DNA from: Prevotella sp. UBA6994
Lineage (GTDB): Bacteria > Bacteroidota > Bacteroidia > Bacteroidales > Bacteroidaceae
Direction: 5' to 3'
Length of the DNA: 34,505 nt
Assembly (NCBI GenBank): GCA_002449845.1
Contig: DJXW01000012.1
Span: 55,534-90,038 of the forward strand
Part shown: positions 7,454-14,647 of the stretch, one piece after another
Position numbering within the stretch: position 1 is the first letter of the stretch
How the letters are laid out: every line of letters starts with the position of its first letter
Notes under the pieces: generated by a model
Seen by the model: only the letters and a program-made list of their open reading frames with translations
Told to the model about the DNA's origin: nothing
Database searches by the model: none
Translations under genes and position numbers: made by a program

Positions 7454-8344
7454 ATGGCTGAATTAAGTAAATACGAAGAGGCGTTAAGTAAATACAATGT
7501 GGATCTTAACGATGAGGAAATTTCCGCTAAAGTAAAAAAGTTGATTGCGGAAAAGGTGTCTGAAAACGATACGGTTGAAGTGAAGAAATTCCTGTTGGGA
7601 AGCGTAGAACTCACCACGTTGAAGACAACAGATTCTGACGAAAGCGTTCTGGCATTTACGGAGAAAGTAAACGAATTTGAGAATGCTTATCCCGATTTAC
7701 CACATGTAGCAACCATCTGTGTTTATCCTTGTTTTGCTAAGATTGTCAGCGAAAGTTTGGAAGTAGATGGGGTAGGGGTTGCTTGTGTTTCCGGTAGTTT
7801 CCCTTCATCACAAGCTCGTATTGAGGTTAAGATTGCCGAAACAGCACTTGCCGTTCAAGATGGAGCTACAGAAATAGACATCGTAATGCCGGTCGGTAAA
7901 TTCCTCAGTGGTGATTACGAAGGTGTTTGCGATGATATTACAGAACTGAAAAATGCCTGTGGAGAAGAACCGATGAAAGTTATCTTGGAAACGGGCGACT
8001 TAGTAACAGCATCTAATATCAAGAAAGCATCTATATTATCTATGTACGCAGGTGCAGATTACATCAAGACTTCTACAGGTAAGGAAAAGATTAGTGCAAC
8101 TCCCGAAGCAGCATACGTCATGTGCCAAGCCATCAAGGAGTATTATGATGAAACGGGCATTCAAATAGGATTTAAGCCTGCCGGTGGATTAAATACCGTA
8201 TCTGACGCATTGATTTATTATACGATCGTCAAGGAAGTTTTAGGAGAAAAATGGTTAACCAATAAATGGCTCCGACTTGGAACAAGTAGATTAGCTAACT
8301 TATTACTGAGTGAAATCATAGGTGAAGAAACCAAATTCTTTTAA
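7454..8344 (+). CDS. deoC: Deoxyribose-phosphate aldolase
   Basis: DeoC splits 2-deoxyribose 5-phosphate into glyceraldehyde 3-phosphate and acetaldehyde, the last step of deoxynucleoside catabolism. The TIM-barrel motifs of the class I aldolase are clear. E-I-D-I-V-M-P-V-G lies near residue 136, followed by K-V-I-L-E-T-G. The Schiff-base lysine is in Y-I-K-T-S-T-G-K near residues 203-210, and K-P-A-G-G is near 238, the second conserved lysine. At 296 residues it is longer than the 220-260 residue short forms because of an N-terminal extension of about 40 residues. It is the last gene of the cluster and is followed by a bidirectional terminator. Confidence 0.96.
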   Translation: MAELSKYEEALSKYNVDLNDEEISAKVKKLIAEKVSENDTVEVKKFLLGSVELTTLKTTDSDESVLAFTEKVNEFENAYPDLPHVATICVYPCFAKIVSESLEVDGVGVACVSGSFPSSQARIEVKIAETALAVQDGATEIDIVMPVGKFLSGDYEGVCDDITELKNACGEEPMKVILETGDLVTASNIKKASILSMYAGADYIKTSTGKEKISATPEAAYVMCQAIKEYYDETGIQIGFKPAGGLNTVSDALIYYTIVKEVLGEKWLTNKWLRLGTSRLANLLLSEIIGEETKFF

Positions 8345-8362
8345 TCTTTAATGATAAAACAT

Positions 8363-8392
8363 AAAAGGGAGGCGAACATTCACCTCCCTTTT
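8363..8392. terminator. Bidirectional terminator between deoC and the polyprenyl synthase gene
   Basis: A 10-bp perfect stem, AAAAGGGAGG (8363-8372) with CCTCCCTTTT (8383-8392), has a 10-base loop. It has A/T ends on both sides, so it can stop both convergent genes. Confidence 0.88.
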
Positions 8393-8421
8393 CCTATATA
8401 TTATATTTCCTATATATTATA
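8391..8421. repeat. Short direct repeat at the polyprenyl synthase gene end
   Basis: TTCCTATATATTATA occurs at 8391-8405 and again at 8407-8421, a 16-bp period. The second copy covers the stop codon region of the leftward gene. It looks like a local duplication and has no visible function. Confidence 0.7.
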
Positions 8422-9394
8422 ATTGTCTTTCAATCACAAAATCAAGATATGCGGTCAACGCTTTACGAATTTCGTCATTATCAACATAATGATTGATAAA
8501 TTCAAAAGCCTCACTATGAAAATCTTTCATTCGTTTTTCTGCATATTCAATACCTCCATTTGCTTTGGCAAAATCTACCAATTCCTTGATTTCATCTGAA
8601 TTGACCATTCCACTTTTCACCTTTTTTGCCAAGGAATCCATGTATTCATTAGGATGGTTATTCAAAGCATAGATGAGTGGTAAAGTCAACTTACCTTCCA
8701 TCATGTCATTTCCAGTAGGTTTTCCTATTTCTGTAGAATCGAAATAGTCGAAAATATCATCTCTAATCTGAAAAATAATACCGATATTTCGTCCAAATAT
8801 CTTGGCAGCATTCACTTGTTCTTCGTTGCCTCCAGCAGATAATGCACCAATTGTGGCACAGGATTCAAAAAGGGCTGCTGTTTTCTGTCTAATTACTTGA
8901 TAATAAACGTCTTCCGATATAATTTGGTTCCGAATATTCGATAATTGGAGAATTTCTCCATTAGATAGGGTTCTACCAAGGTTAGCCAACTCCCTGACAA
9001 TGACATCAGAACGTGTATAAGAGATGCGGAGCAATGCTGTTGAAAGTATATAATCGCCGACTAAAACAGCCACCTTATTATTATAAGAAGCATTGACTGA
9101 TGCCTGACCTCTTCGTTCCGTACTTTCATCCACCACATCATCATGTACCAGACTGGCAGTATGAAGTAATTCCAATCCCAATGCAGCATTCTGGGTAATG
9201 TCAGAAACCGAACCGAAATTCTTAGCAATGAGGAAAATCAACATGGGGCGCATACGTTTACCACCGCGGTTCTTGATATGTTCAAGAGCTTGCGACAATA
9301 AACCATCAGTATGCGAAAGCGAGTCATTGAAAAGATTGATAAACTCGTTCAATTCAGGAGCTATTGGCTTCTTAATCTCTAAAAGATAATCCAT
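8417..9394 (-). CDS. Trans-polyprenyl diphosphate synthase (octaprenyl/longer chain type)
   Basis: This enzyme adds isopentenyl diphosphate units to an allylic primer to make the long side chain of menaquinone. The first aspartate-rich motif is L-V-H-D-D-V-V-D-E near residue 86, followed by S-T-E-R-R-G. The second is Q-I-R-D-D-I-F-D-Y near residue 210, and G-G-K-R-M-R-P near residue 44 binds the pyrophosphate. The length of 325 residues fits IspB/solanesyl-type synthases. Chain length cannot be assigned by eye, so no symbol is given. It is transcribed away from polA. A leftward -7 element lies 17 bp before the ATG, leaving a leader of about a dozen bases. Confidence 0.93.
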   Translation of the reverse strand: MDYLLEIKKPIAPELNEFINLFNDSLSHTDGLLSQALEHIKNRGGKRMRPMLIFLIAKNFGSVSDITQNAALGLELLHTASLVHDDVVDESTERRGQASVNASYNNKVAVLVGDYILSTALLRISYTRSDVIVRELANLGRTLSNGEILQLSNIRNQIISEDVYYQVIRQKTAALFESCATIGALSAGGNEEQVNAAKIFGRNIGIIFQIRDDIFDYFDSTEIGKPTGNDMMEGKLTLPLIYALNNHPNEYMDSLAKKVKSGMVNSDEIKELVDFAKANGGIEYAEKRMKDFHSEAFEFINHYVDNDEIRKALTAYLDFVIERQL

Positions 9395-9411
9395 GTTTAC
9401 GAATTTTGATA

Positions 9412-9419
9412 CAAAAATA
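9412..9419 (-). promoter_or_regulatory. -7 element of the polyprenyl synthase gene
   Basis: Read leftward this is TATTTTTG, fitting TAnnTTTG, 17 bp before the start codon at 9394. No convincing -33 element was found. On the other strand TAATTTTA (9453-9460) is a weaker candidate for polA. Confidence 0.5.
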
Positions 9420-9479
9420 ATGAAAATTTCGCTAAGATTGCTATTTTTTTTGTAATTTTACGCAATAAAATGAATATTT

Positions 9480-12242
9480 ATGGAGAAACTCTTTCTTTTT
9501 GACGCTTACGCATTGATTTATCGTTCTTATTACGCATTCATCAAGAATCCTCGTATTAACTCTAAAGGACTCAATACATCTGCTGTAATGGGCTTCGTTA
9601 ATACACTCAACGAAATACTCACTAAGGAAAAACCTACCTATATTGGCGTGGCTTTCGATCATGGTAAAACATTCCGAAACGATGCTTTTCCTGCGTACAA
9701 GGCACAACGTGAAGAGACACCTGAAGACATCAAATTGTCTGTTCCCATCATCAAGGATTTATTAGATGCCTTTCATATACCCGTGCTACAAGTAGATGGA
9801 TTTGAAGCGGATGATGTGATTGGAACCTTGGCACTCAAGGCAGGAGCTATGGGCATAGAAACCTATATGCTTACACCCGACAAAGACTATGGTCAGTTGG
9901 TCAGAGACCATGTTTACCAATATCGGCCTCGTCATGGTGGTGGTTACGAAAAAATGGGGCAAAAGGAAGTGTGTGAAAAATACGGCATTTCATCGACTGA
10001 TCAAGTCATCGACCTATTAGCGTTGATGGGAGATAGTGCCGACAACTTCCCCGGATGTCCTGGGGTGGGGGAGAAGACTGCCGTGAAACTAATCAATGAG
10101 TTTGGAAATATCGATAACTTACTGCAACATACCGATGAAATCAAGGGAAAATTGCGAGAGAAAGTAGAAAACGCAGTTGAAGACATCAAAATGTCGAAAT
10201 TCTTGGCAACAATTAGAATCGACGTTCCCATTGATTTCAACAAGGAGGATTTCAAACTGGTGGAACCAGACAACGAGAAATTGAGAAAATTATTCCTTGA
10301 TTTGGAATTTAAATCTCTTGCCGACAAAATTCTTAATAAAGTTGAAAATAAGCAAAAAAACACTTCAAAACAACTCGATTTATTTGCCGTAAATCCCGAC
10401 GATTCCCAAGAAGTTCAAAAAAAAGTCGATTTTTTGACCCTAAAAACCACTCCTCACGATTATAAATTGATTGATAATCAAGAGGATATGATTAGATTAT
10501 GTGACTTTTTTAGGACAAATAAAATTTTAAGTTTAGATACAGAAACCACTTCAACTAACGCTATTGATGCTGAATTAGTAGGTTTGAGCTTCTCCGTGAA
10601 GGAATTTGAGGCTTTTTACGTACCCATTCCTGCCAATCGTGAAGAAGCCTTAAAAATAGTAAACATTTTCAAACCAGTATATGAAGACCCTCAAATCTTG
10701 AAGGTAGGACAGAATTTGAAGTACGATCTGGAAGTGTTGCGAAACTATGACGTGAAGTTGGCTGGCAAAATGTGGGACACCATGATCGCTCATTACCTCA
10801 TCCAACCCGAACTTCGCCACAACATGGATTACATGGCTGAAATATACCTCAACTATCAAACCATACACATTGATGAACTGATAGGTCCAAAAGGTAAAAA
10901 CCAAAAATCGATGCGTAGCCTTTCTCCATCTGAAGTATATGAATATGCTGCCGAAGACGCGGACGTTACCCTTCGATTGAAAAACAAACTTGAAGTCGAA
11001 CTCAAGAAAAACAATTGCGAACAACTGTTTTACGAAATAGAAATGCCTCTGATGCCTGTTTTGGCAGAGATGGAAATGAACGGTGTCATCTTAGATACTG
11101 AATCACTCAAGGAAACCTCTCATGTGTTGACCCAACGAATGAATGAGATGGAAGCACGTATCTATGAATTGGCTGGAGAGCGATTCAATATTGCCTCACC
11201 CAAACAAGTGGGCGACATCTTATTTGATAAATTGAAAATCGTAGAGAAAGCGAAGAAAACCAAAACGGGGCAATATGTTACATCTGAAGATGTACTCCAA
11301 CAACTAAAAAACAAACACGAAATCGTGGCAGACATCCTGGAACATCGTGGCTTGAAAAAACTTCTCGGCACGTATGTAGATGCTCTTCCTAACCTGATCA
11401 ATAAACGTACAGGACATATCCATACGTCATTCAACCAAACAATCACGGCTACGGGAAGACTCAGTTCCAGCGACCCTAACTTGCAAAACATTCCCATCCG
11501 AGGTGAAGATGGCAAGGAGATTCGCAAGGCTTTCGTTCCCGAACCTGGATGTTTGTTCTTCTCTGCCGACTATTCACAAATCGAGTTGCGAGTAATGGCT
11601 CACCTCTCCGAAGACGAAAACATGATTCGGGTGTTCCAAGAAGGGAAGGACTTACATGCAGCCACGGCTGCCAACATTTATAAAAAAGACATTTCCGAAG
11701 TGTCACGCGACGAGCGTACAAAATCTAAACGTGCCAACTTCGGCATTATTTACGGCATTACTGTCTTTGGTCTTGCCGAACGACTCGACATCTCACGTGA
11801 CGAAGCAAAACGACTCATCGACGGTTATTTTGAAACGTTCCCGCAGGTACACGACTATATGGAGAAATCGAAAGAGTTAGCCCGTGAAAAAGGATACGTT
11901 ACCACGTTGTTCGGTCGTCGCCGATACCTACCCGATATCAATTCTCACAATGCTACGGTACGTGGTTTTGCCGAGCGAAACGCCATCAATGCTCCTATCC
12001 AAGGCACTGCTGCCGACATCATCAAGGTAGCAATGATTCGTATCTCACAACGCTTCAAGGCGGAAGGCATTCGCTCTAAGATGATTCTACAGGTACACGA
12101 CGAACTCAATTTCTCTGTTTATCCTGAAGAAAAAGACCAGGTAGAACGTATTGTCATCGAGGAAATGCAAGGTGCCATCAACCTGAAAGTACCTCTTATC
12201 GCCGATAGCGGATTCGGTGATAATTGGTTAGAAGCACACTAA
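9480..12242 (+). CDS. polA: DNA polymerase I
   Basis: This repair and Okazaki-fragment-maturation polymerase has 920 residues and three domains. The 5' nuclease covers about 1-290 (L-F-L-F-D-A-Y-A-L-I-Y-R start, then V-D-G-F-E-A-D-D). The 3'-5' proofreading exonuclease covers about 340-530, and its catalytic motifs are intact (L-D-T-E-T near 355, N-L-K-Y-D-L, Y-A-A-E-D-A-D). The polymerase runs from about 550 to the end, with motif A D-Y-S-Q-I-E-L-R near 697, motif B R-A-N-F-G-I-I-Y-G near 750 and motif C Q-V-H-D-E near 872. An ATG at 9470 is in another frame, so 9480 is the start. The linker around 10.3-10.5 kb is strikingly A-rich, while the polymerase part returns to the GC content of ychF. 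Confidence 0.98.
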   Translation: MEKLFLFDAYALIYRSYYAFIKNPRINSKGLNTSAVMGFVNTLNEILTKEKPTYIGVAFDHGKTFRNDAFPAYKAQREETPEDIKLSVPIIKDLLDAFHIPVLQVDGFEADDVIGTLALKAGAMGIETYMLTPDKDYGQLVRDHVYQYRPRHGGGYEKMGQKEVCEKYGISSTDQVIDLLALMGDSADNFPGCPGVGEKTAVKLINEFGNIDNLLQHTDEIKGKLREKVENAVEDIKMSKFLATIRIDVPIDFNKEDFKLVEPDNEKLRKLFLDLEFKSLADKILNKVENKQKNTSKQLDLFAVNPDDSQEVQKKVDFLTLKTTPHDYKLIDNQEDMIRLCDFFRTNKILSLDTETTSTNAIDAELVGLSFSVKEFEAFYVPIPANREEALKIVNIFKPVYEDPQILKVGQNLKYDLEVLRNYDVKLAGKMWDTMIAHYLIQPELRHNMDYMAEIYLNYQTIHIDELIGPKGKNQKSMRSLSPSEVYEYAAEDADVTLRLKNKLEVELKKNNCEQLFYEIEMPLMPVLAEMEMNGVILDTESLKETSHVLTQRMNEMEARIYELAGERFNIASPKQVGDILFDKLKIVEKAKKTKTGQYVTSEDVLQQLKNKHEIVADILEHRGLKKLLGTYVDALPNLINKRTGHIHTSFNQTITATGRLSSSDPNLQNIPIRGEDGKEIRKAFVPEPGCLFFSADYSQIELRVMAHLSEDENMIRVFQEGKDLHAATAANIYKKDISEVSRDERTKSKRANFGIIYGITVFGLAERLDISRDEAKRLIDGYFETFPQVHDYMEKSKELAREKGYVTTLFGRRRYLPDINSHNATVRGFAERNAINAPIQGTAADIIKVAMIRISQRFKAEGIRSKMILQVHDELNFSVYPEEKDQVERIVIEEMQGAINLKVPLIADSGFGDNWLEAH

Positions 12243-12260
12243 TAGACATCATTAAGAACG

Positions 12261-12297
12261 AAAAAATGGGGAATAAAAGGCTATTCTCCATTTTTTT
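12261..12297 (+). terminator. Terminator after polA
   Basis: AAAAAATGG (12261-12269) pairs with CCATTTTTT (12288-12296), and the inner GAAT/ATTC extends the stem past a one-base bulge. It ends in a T run. It begins 18 bp after the polA stop and directly precedes the ychF -7 element. Confidence 0.82.
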
Positions 12298-12300
12298 GAC

Positions 12301-12308
12301 TACCTTTG
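12301..12308 (+). promoter_or_regulatory. ychF -7 element
   Basis: TACCTTTG is a perfect TAnnTTTG match, 30 bp before the ychF ATG and immediately after the polA terminator. No -33 TTTG is seen at 19-21 bp. Confidence 0.6.
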
Positions 12309-12338
12309 CAACCAAATTATAAACGTTTATAAAAGAAG

Positions 12339-13439
12339 ATGGCATTAAAATGTGGTATCGTAGGACTCCCAAACGTGGGTAAGTCCACACTTTTCAACTG
12401 CCTTTCAAGTGCCAAGGCACAGGCAGCCAATTTCCCTTTTTGTACAATTGAACCCAACGTAGGCGTGATTACCGTGCCCGACGAGCGACTGACAAAGCTT
12501 GCTGAGCTTGTCCACCCAGGACGTATCGTTCCTGCCACTTGCGAGATTGTGGACATCGCTGGCTTGGTAAAAGGTGCATCAAAAGGAGAGGGATTGGGTA
12601 ATAAATTCCTCGGCAACATTCGCGAAACAGATGCAATCATTCACGTATTGCGTTGCTTTGAAGACGAAAACATCACTCACGTTGACGGTACGATCAACCC
12701 TATTCGTGACAAGGAAATCATTGATACCGAACTACAACTGAAAGACTTGGAGACCATAGAGAGCAGACTTAGCAAAACCGAAAAGGCTGCCGCTGCCGGC
12801 AATAAGGAAGCCAAGGTAGAGGTGGTGGTGTTAAAGGCTTATAAAGAGGTACTCGAACAGGGAAAGAACGCCCGTATCGTAGAGTTTGATTCCAAGGAAG
12901 AGCAAGAAACTGCCCGTAATTTGTTTTTGCTGACCGCCAAACCTGTGTTATATGTTTGCAACGTAGGCGAATCTGAGGCTAAAGATGGCAATGAGTTTAC
13001 TCGTAAAATTGAGGAATTAGCTCAAGAAGAAGGGGCTGAAACCATGATCATCGCTGCAAAGACCGAAGAAGATATTGCCGAACTGGATAGTTATGAGGAC
13101 AAACAAATGTTCTTGGAAGAGTTGGGACTGGAAGAGAGTGGTGTAAACCGACTCATCAAGAAAGCTTATTCCTTGCTCAATCTTCAGACATTCATCACAG
13201 CCGGAGAAATGGAAGTAAAGGCATGGACATTCCGCAAGGGATGGAAAGCTCCTCAATGTGCAGGAGTCATCCATACTGATTTCGAGAAGGGATTCATACG
13301 TGCCGAGGTCATCAAATATGAAGACTATATCCACTATGGCTCAGAAGCTGCCGTCAAGGAAGCTGGTAAGATGGGCATCGAGGGAAAGGAATACGTGGTA
13401 CAGGATGGAGACATCATGCACTTTAGGTTTAATGTTTAA
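12339..13439 (+). CDS. ychF: Redox-regulated ribosome-binding ATPase YchF (Obg family)
   Basis: YchF is a universally conserved P-loop NTPase of the Obg group that prefers ATP and binds ribosomes. Its 366 residues match the family length almost exactly. The P-loop is G-L-P-N-V-G-K-S-T at residues 8-16, the switch region N-F-P-F-C-T-I-E-P-N is near 33-42, and the DxxG motif is D-I-A-G near 70. In place of the guanine-specifying NKxD the protein has C-N-V-G-E-S-E near 208, the change that explains ATP preference. A coiled-coil insert covers about 120-200, and a C-terminal TGS-like domain ends in D-G-D-I-M-H-F-R-F-N-V. It has its own promoter and terminates just before a 9-bp tandem repeat. Confidence 0.97.
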   Translation: MALKCGIVGLPNVGKSTLFNCLSSAKAQAANFPFCTIEPNVGVITVPDERLTKLAELVHPGRIVPATCEIVDIAGLVKGASKGEGLGNKFLGNIRETDAIIHVLRCFEDENITHVDGTINPIRDKEIIDTELQLKDLETIESRLSKTEKAAAAGNKEAKVEVVVLKAYKEVLEQGKNARIVEFDSKEEQETARNLFLLTAKPVLYVCNVGESEAKDGNEFTRKIEELAQEEGAETMIIAAKTEEDIAELDSYEDKQMFLEELGLEESGVNRLIKKAYSLLNLQTFITAGEMEVKAWTFRKGWKAPQCAGVIHTDFEKGFIRAEVIKYEDYIHYGSEAAVKEAGKMGIEGKEYVVQDGDIMHFRFNV

Positions 13440-13441
13440 TC

Positions 13442-13525
13442 CTAGTAAAACTAGTAATACTAGCAGTACTAGAAATACTAGAAGTACTAGAAGTACTAGA
13501 AGTACTAGGAATACTAGCTTTACTA
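13442..13525. repeat. 9-bp CTAG-rich tandem array between ychF and lgt
   Basis: Nine consecutive 9-bp units of the form CTAGnnnTA or close to it run from 13442 to 13522, plus a partial CTA. Three adjacent copies are identical (CTAGAAGTA at 13478-13504). The array starts two bases after the ychF stop codon and ends 16 bp before the lgt ATG. CTAG is normally a rare tetramer in bacterial DNA, so nine in a row is conspicuous. One of several very short tandem arrays in this window, though with a different unit length. Confidence 0.92.
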
Positions 13526-13541
13526 TAAATCCCATCAAGAA

Positions 13542-14507
13542 ATGGCAAATCTTCTTAGCTTCATCCTCTGGAATCCCAATGAGGTCATCGCCAACATTGG
13601 TCCCATAACCTTGCGCTGGTATGGTATGTGTTGGCTTGTGGGCATCGTAGGCGCATACTTCATGGTGCGTTGGCTGTACAAAGACCAGAAAGTGAAAGAC
13701 GAGCTCTTCGACCCGTTGTTCATCTATAGTTTCATCGGTATTCTCGTAGGAGCCAGATTGGGGCATTGCCTCTTCTACGAACCCAATTATTTCTTATCAT
13801 CAGGCACTCATTTTATTGAGATGTTTATACCCTTACACAAGATGGCTGACGGTTCATGGAAATTCACAGGCTACGCAGGACTGGCTTCTCACGGTGGCAC
13901 ATTGGGATTGATGATTGCCTTGTGGCTCTATTGCCGACATACGAAGATGAATATCTGGCACGTTCTCGACGACATTGCCATTGCCACACCCATTACAGCT
14001 TGCTGCATCCGATTGGGCAACCTCATGAATTCTGAGATTATCGGCAAGCCTACTGATGTGCCTTGGGCTTTTATCTTTGAACAAGTGGATAACGTGCCTC
14101 GACATCCTGGACAACTCTATGAGGCTTTGGCTTATTTCTGCTTCATCTTCGTGATGCTGGGAGTTTATTTAAGAAGCAGGAAGCAAGAAGCAGGAAGCAA
14201 GAATATAGAGGTGAGAGGTGAGATAAAAGAAGCGAGAAGTGAGAAAAGAGAAGTGAGAGGTGAGAAACAAGAGGGTAGGGGAGTGAAGCCCGTTGGAACA
14301 GGCTTTTATTTCGGACTTGTCTTAACGCTCATCTTCACGTTCCGTTTCTTCATTGAATATACCAAAGACAATCAAGTGGATTTCGAAAACGGTATGTTAT
14401 TCAACATGGGGCAACTCCTCAGCATTCCATTTATCATGATTGGAATAGCTTGTATGAAAGGAGGAAGATGGATGAACTACTTAGGAGCTATCAGAAACCA
14501 GAAGTAA
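13542..14507 (+). CDS. lgt: Prolipoprotein diacylglyceryl transferase
   Basis: Lgt moves a diacylglyceryl group from phosphatidylglycerol to the lipobox cysteine of prolipoproteins in the inner membrane. Hydrophobic helices are visible throughout. The substrate-site segment S-H-G-G-T-L-G lies near residues 117-123, and the Lgt signature G-N-L-M-N-S-E-I-I-G near 165-174 is followed by R-H-P-G-Q-L-Y-E-A near 188-196. The length of 321 is about 35 residues above the usual 280-290. The excess is one block (about residues 211-246) rich in Lys, Arg, Glu and Gly, encoded by a 105-bp heptad repeat array. It lies between two membrane helices, before G-F-Y-F-G, so it should form a charged loop that folding can tolerate. 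The rest of the protein is intact, so I read the gene as functional. Confidence 0.95.
   Translation: MANLLSFILWNPNEVIANIGPITLRWYGMCWLVGIVGAYFMVRWLYKDQKVKDELFDPLFIYSFIGILVGARLGHCLFYEPNYFLSSGTHFIEMFIPLHKMADGSWKFTGYAGLASHGGTLGLMIALWLYCRHTKMNIWHVLDDIAIATPITACCIRLGNLMNSEIIGKPTDVPWAFIFEQVDNVPRHPGQLYEALAYFCFIFVMLGVYLRSRKQEAGSKNIEVRGEIKEARSEKREVRGEKQEGRGVKPVGTGFYFGLVLTLIFTFRFFIEYTKDNQVDFENGMLFNMGQLLSIPFIMIGIACMKGGRWMNYLGAIRNQK
14173..14277 (+). repeat. In-frame array of 15 heptads inside lgt
   Basis: Fifteen contiguous 7-bp units in perfect register, every one beginning with GA: for example GAAGCAG, GAAGCAA (twice each, alternating), GAGGTGA (three times), GAAGTGA (twice), GAAGCGA, GAAAAGA, GAAACAA. 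The total of 105 bp is a multiple of three, so lgt gains 35 codons without a frame change. The same units recur in intergenic arrays at 25565-25630 (GAGGTGA, GAAAAGA) and 26873-26908 (GAAGCAA). Confidence 0.93.
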
Positions 14508-14541
14508 CATATACAGTGACTTTTGGTCACACATAAAGAAT

Positions 14542-14570
14542 CCATCGGTTACTCGCATAGTGACCGATGG
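14542..14570. terminator. Terminator between convergent lgt and mutS
   Basis: CCATCGGT (14542-14549) pairs with ACCGATGG (14563-14570), extended by AC/GT past a single mismatch. A T-rich stretch follows on the right. It can serve lgt and probably mutS from the other side. Confidence 0.78.
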
Positions 14571-14601
14571 CTTCTCATTTTATGAAAGGTTGGGAATTAT
14601 C

Positions 14602-14640
14602 CACTAAACACTAAACGCTAAACACTCAACACTAAACACT
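14602..14640. repeat. Heptad array (CACTAAA) next to the mutS stop codon
   Basis: Five 7-bp units, CACTAAA, CACTAAA, CGCTAAA, CACTCAA, CACTAAA, are followed by a partial CACT. The array ends 7 bp before the mutS stop codon, in the convergent lgt-mutS gap. There is no inverted partner nearby. Confidence 0.88.
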
Positions 14641-14647
14641 CCCCCAT

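Noticed and set aside
14597..14605. DnaA box TTATCCACT as sign of oriC
   Set aside because: A single isolated near-match in a convergent gap; no cluster of DnaA boxes and no dnaA gene in the window. The parS-like sites only suggest proximity.
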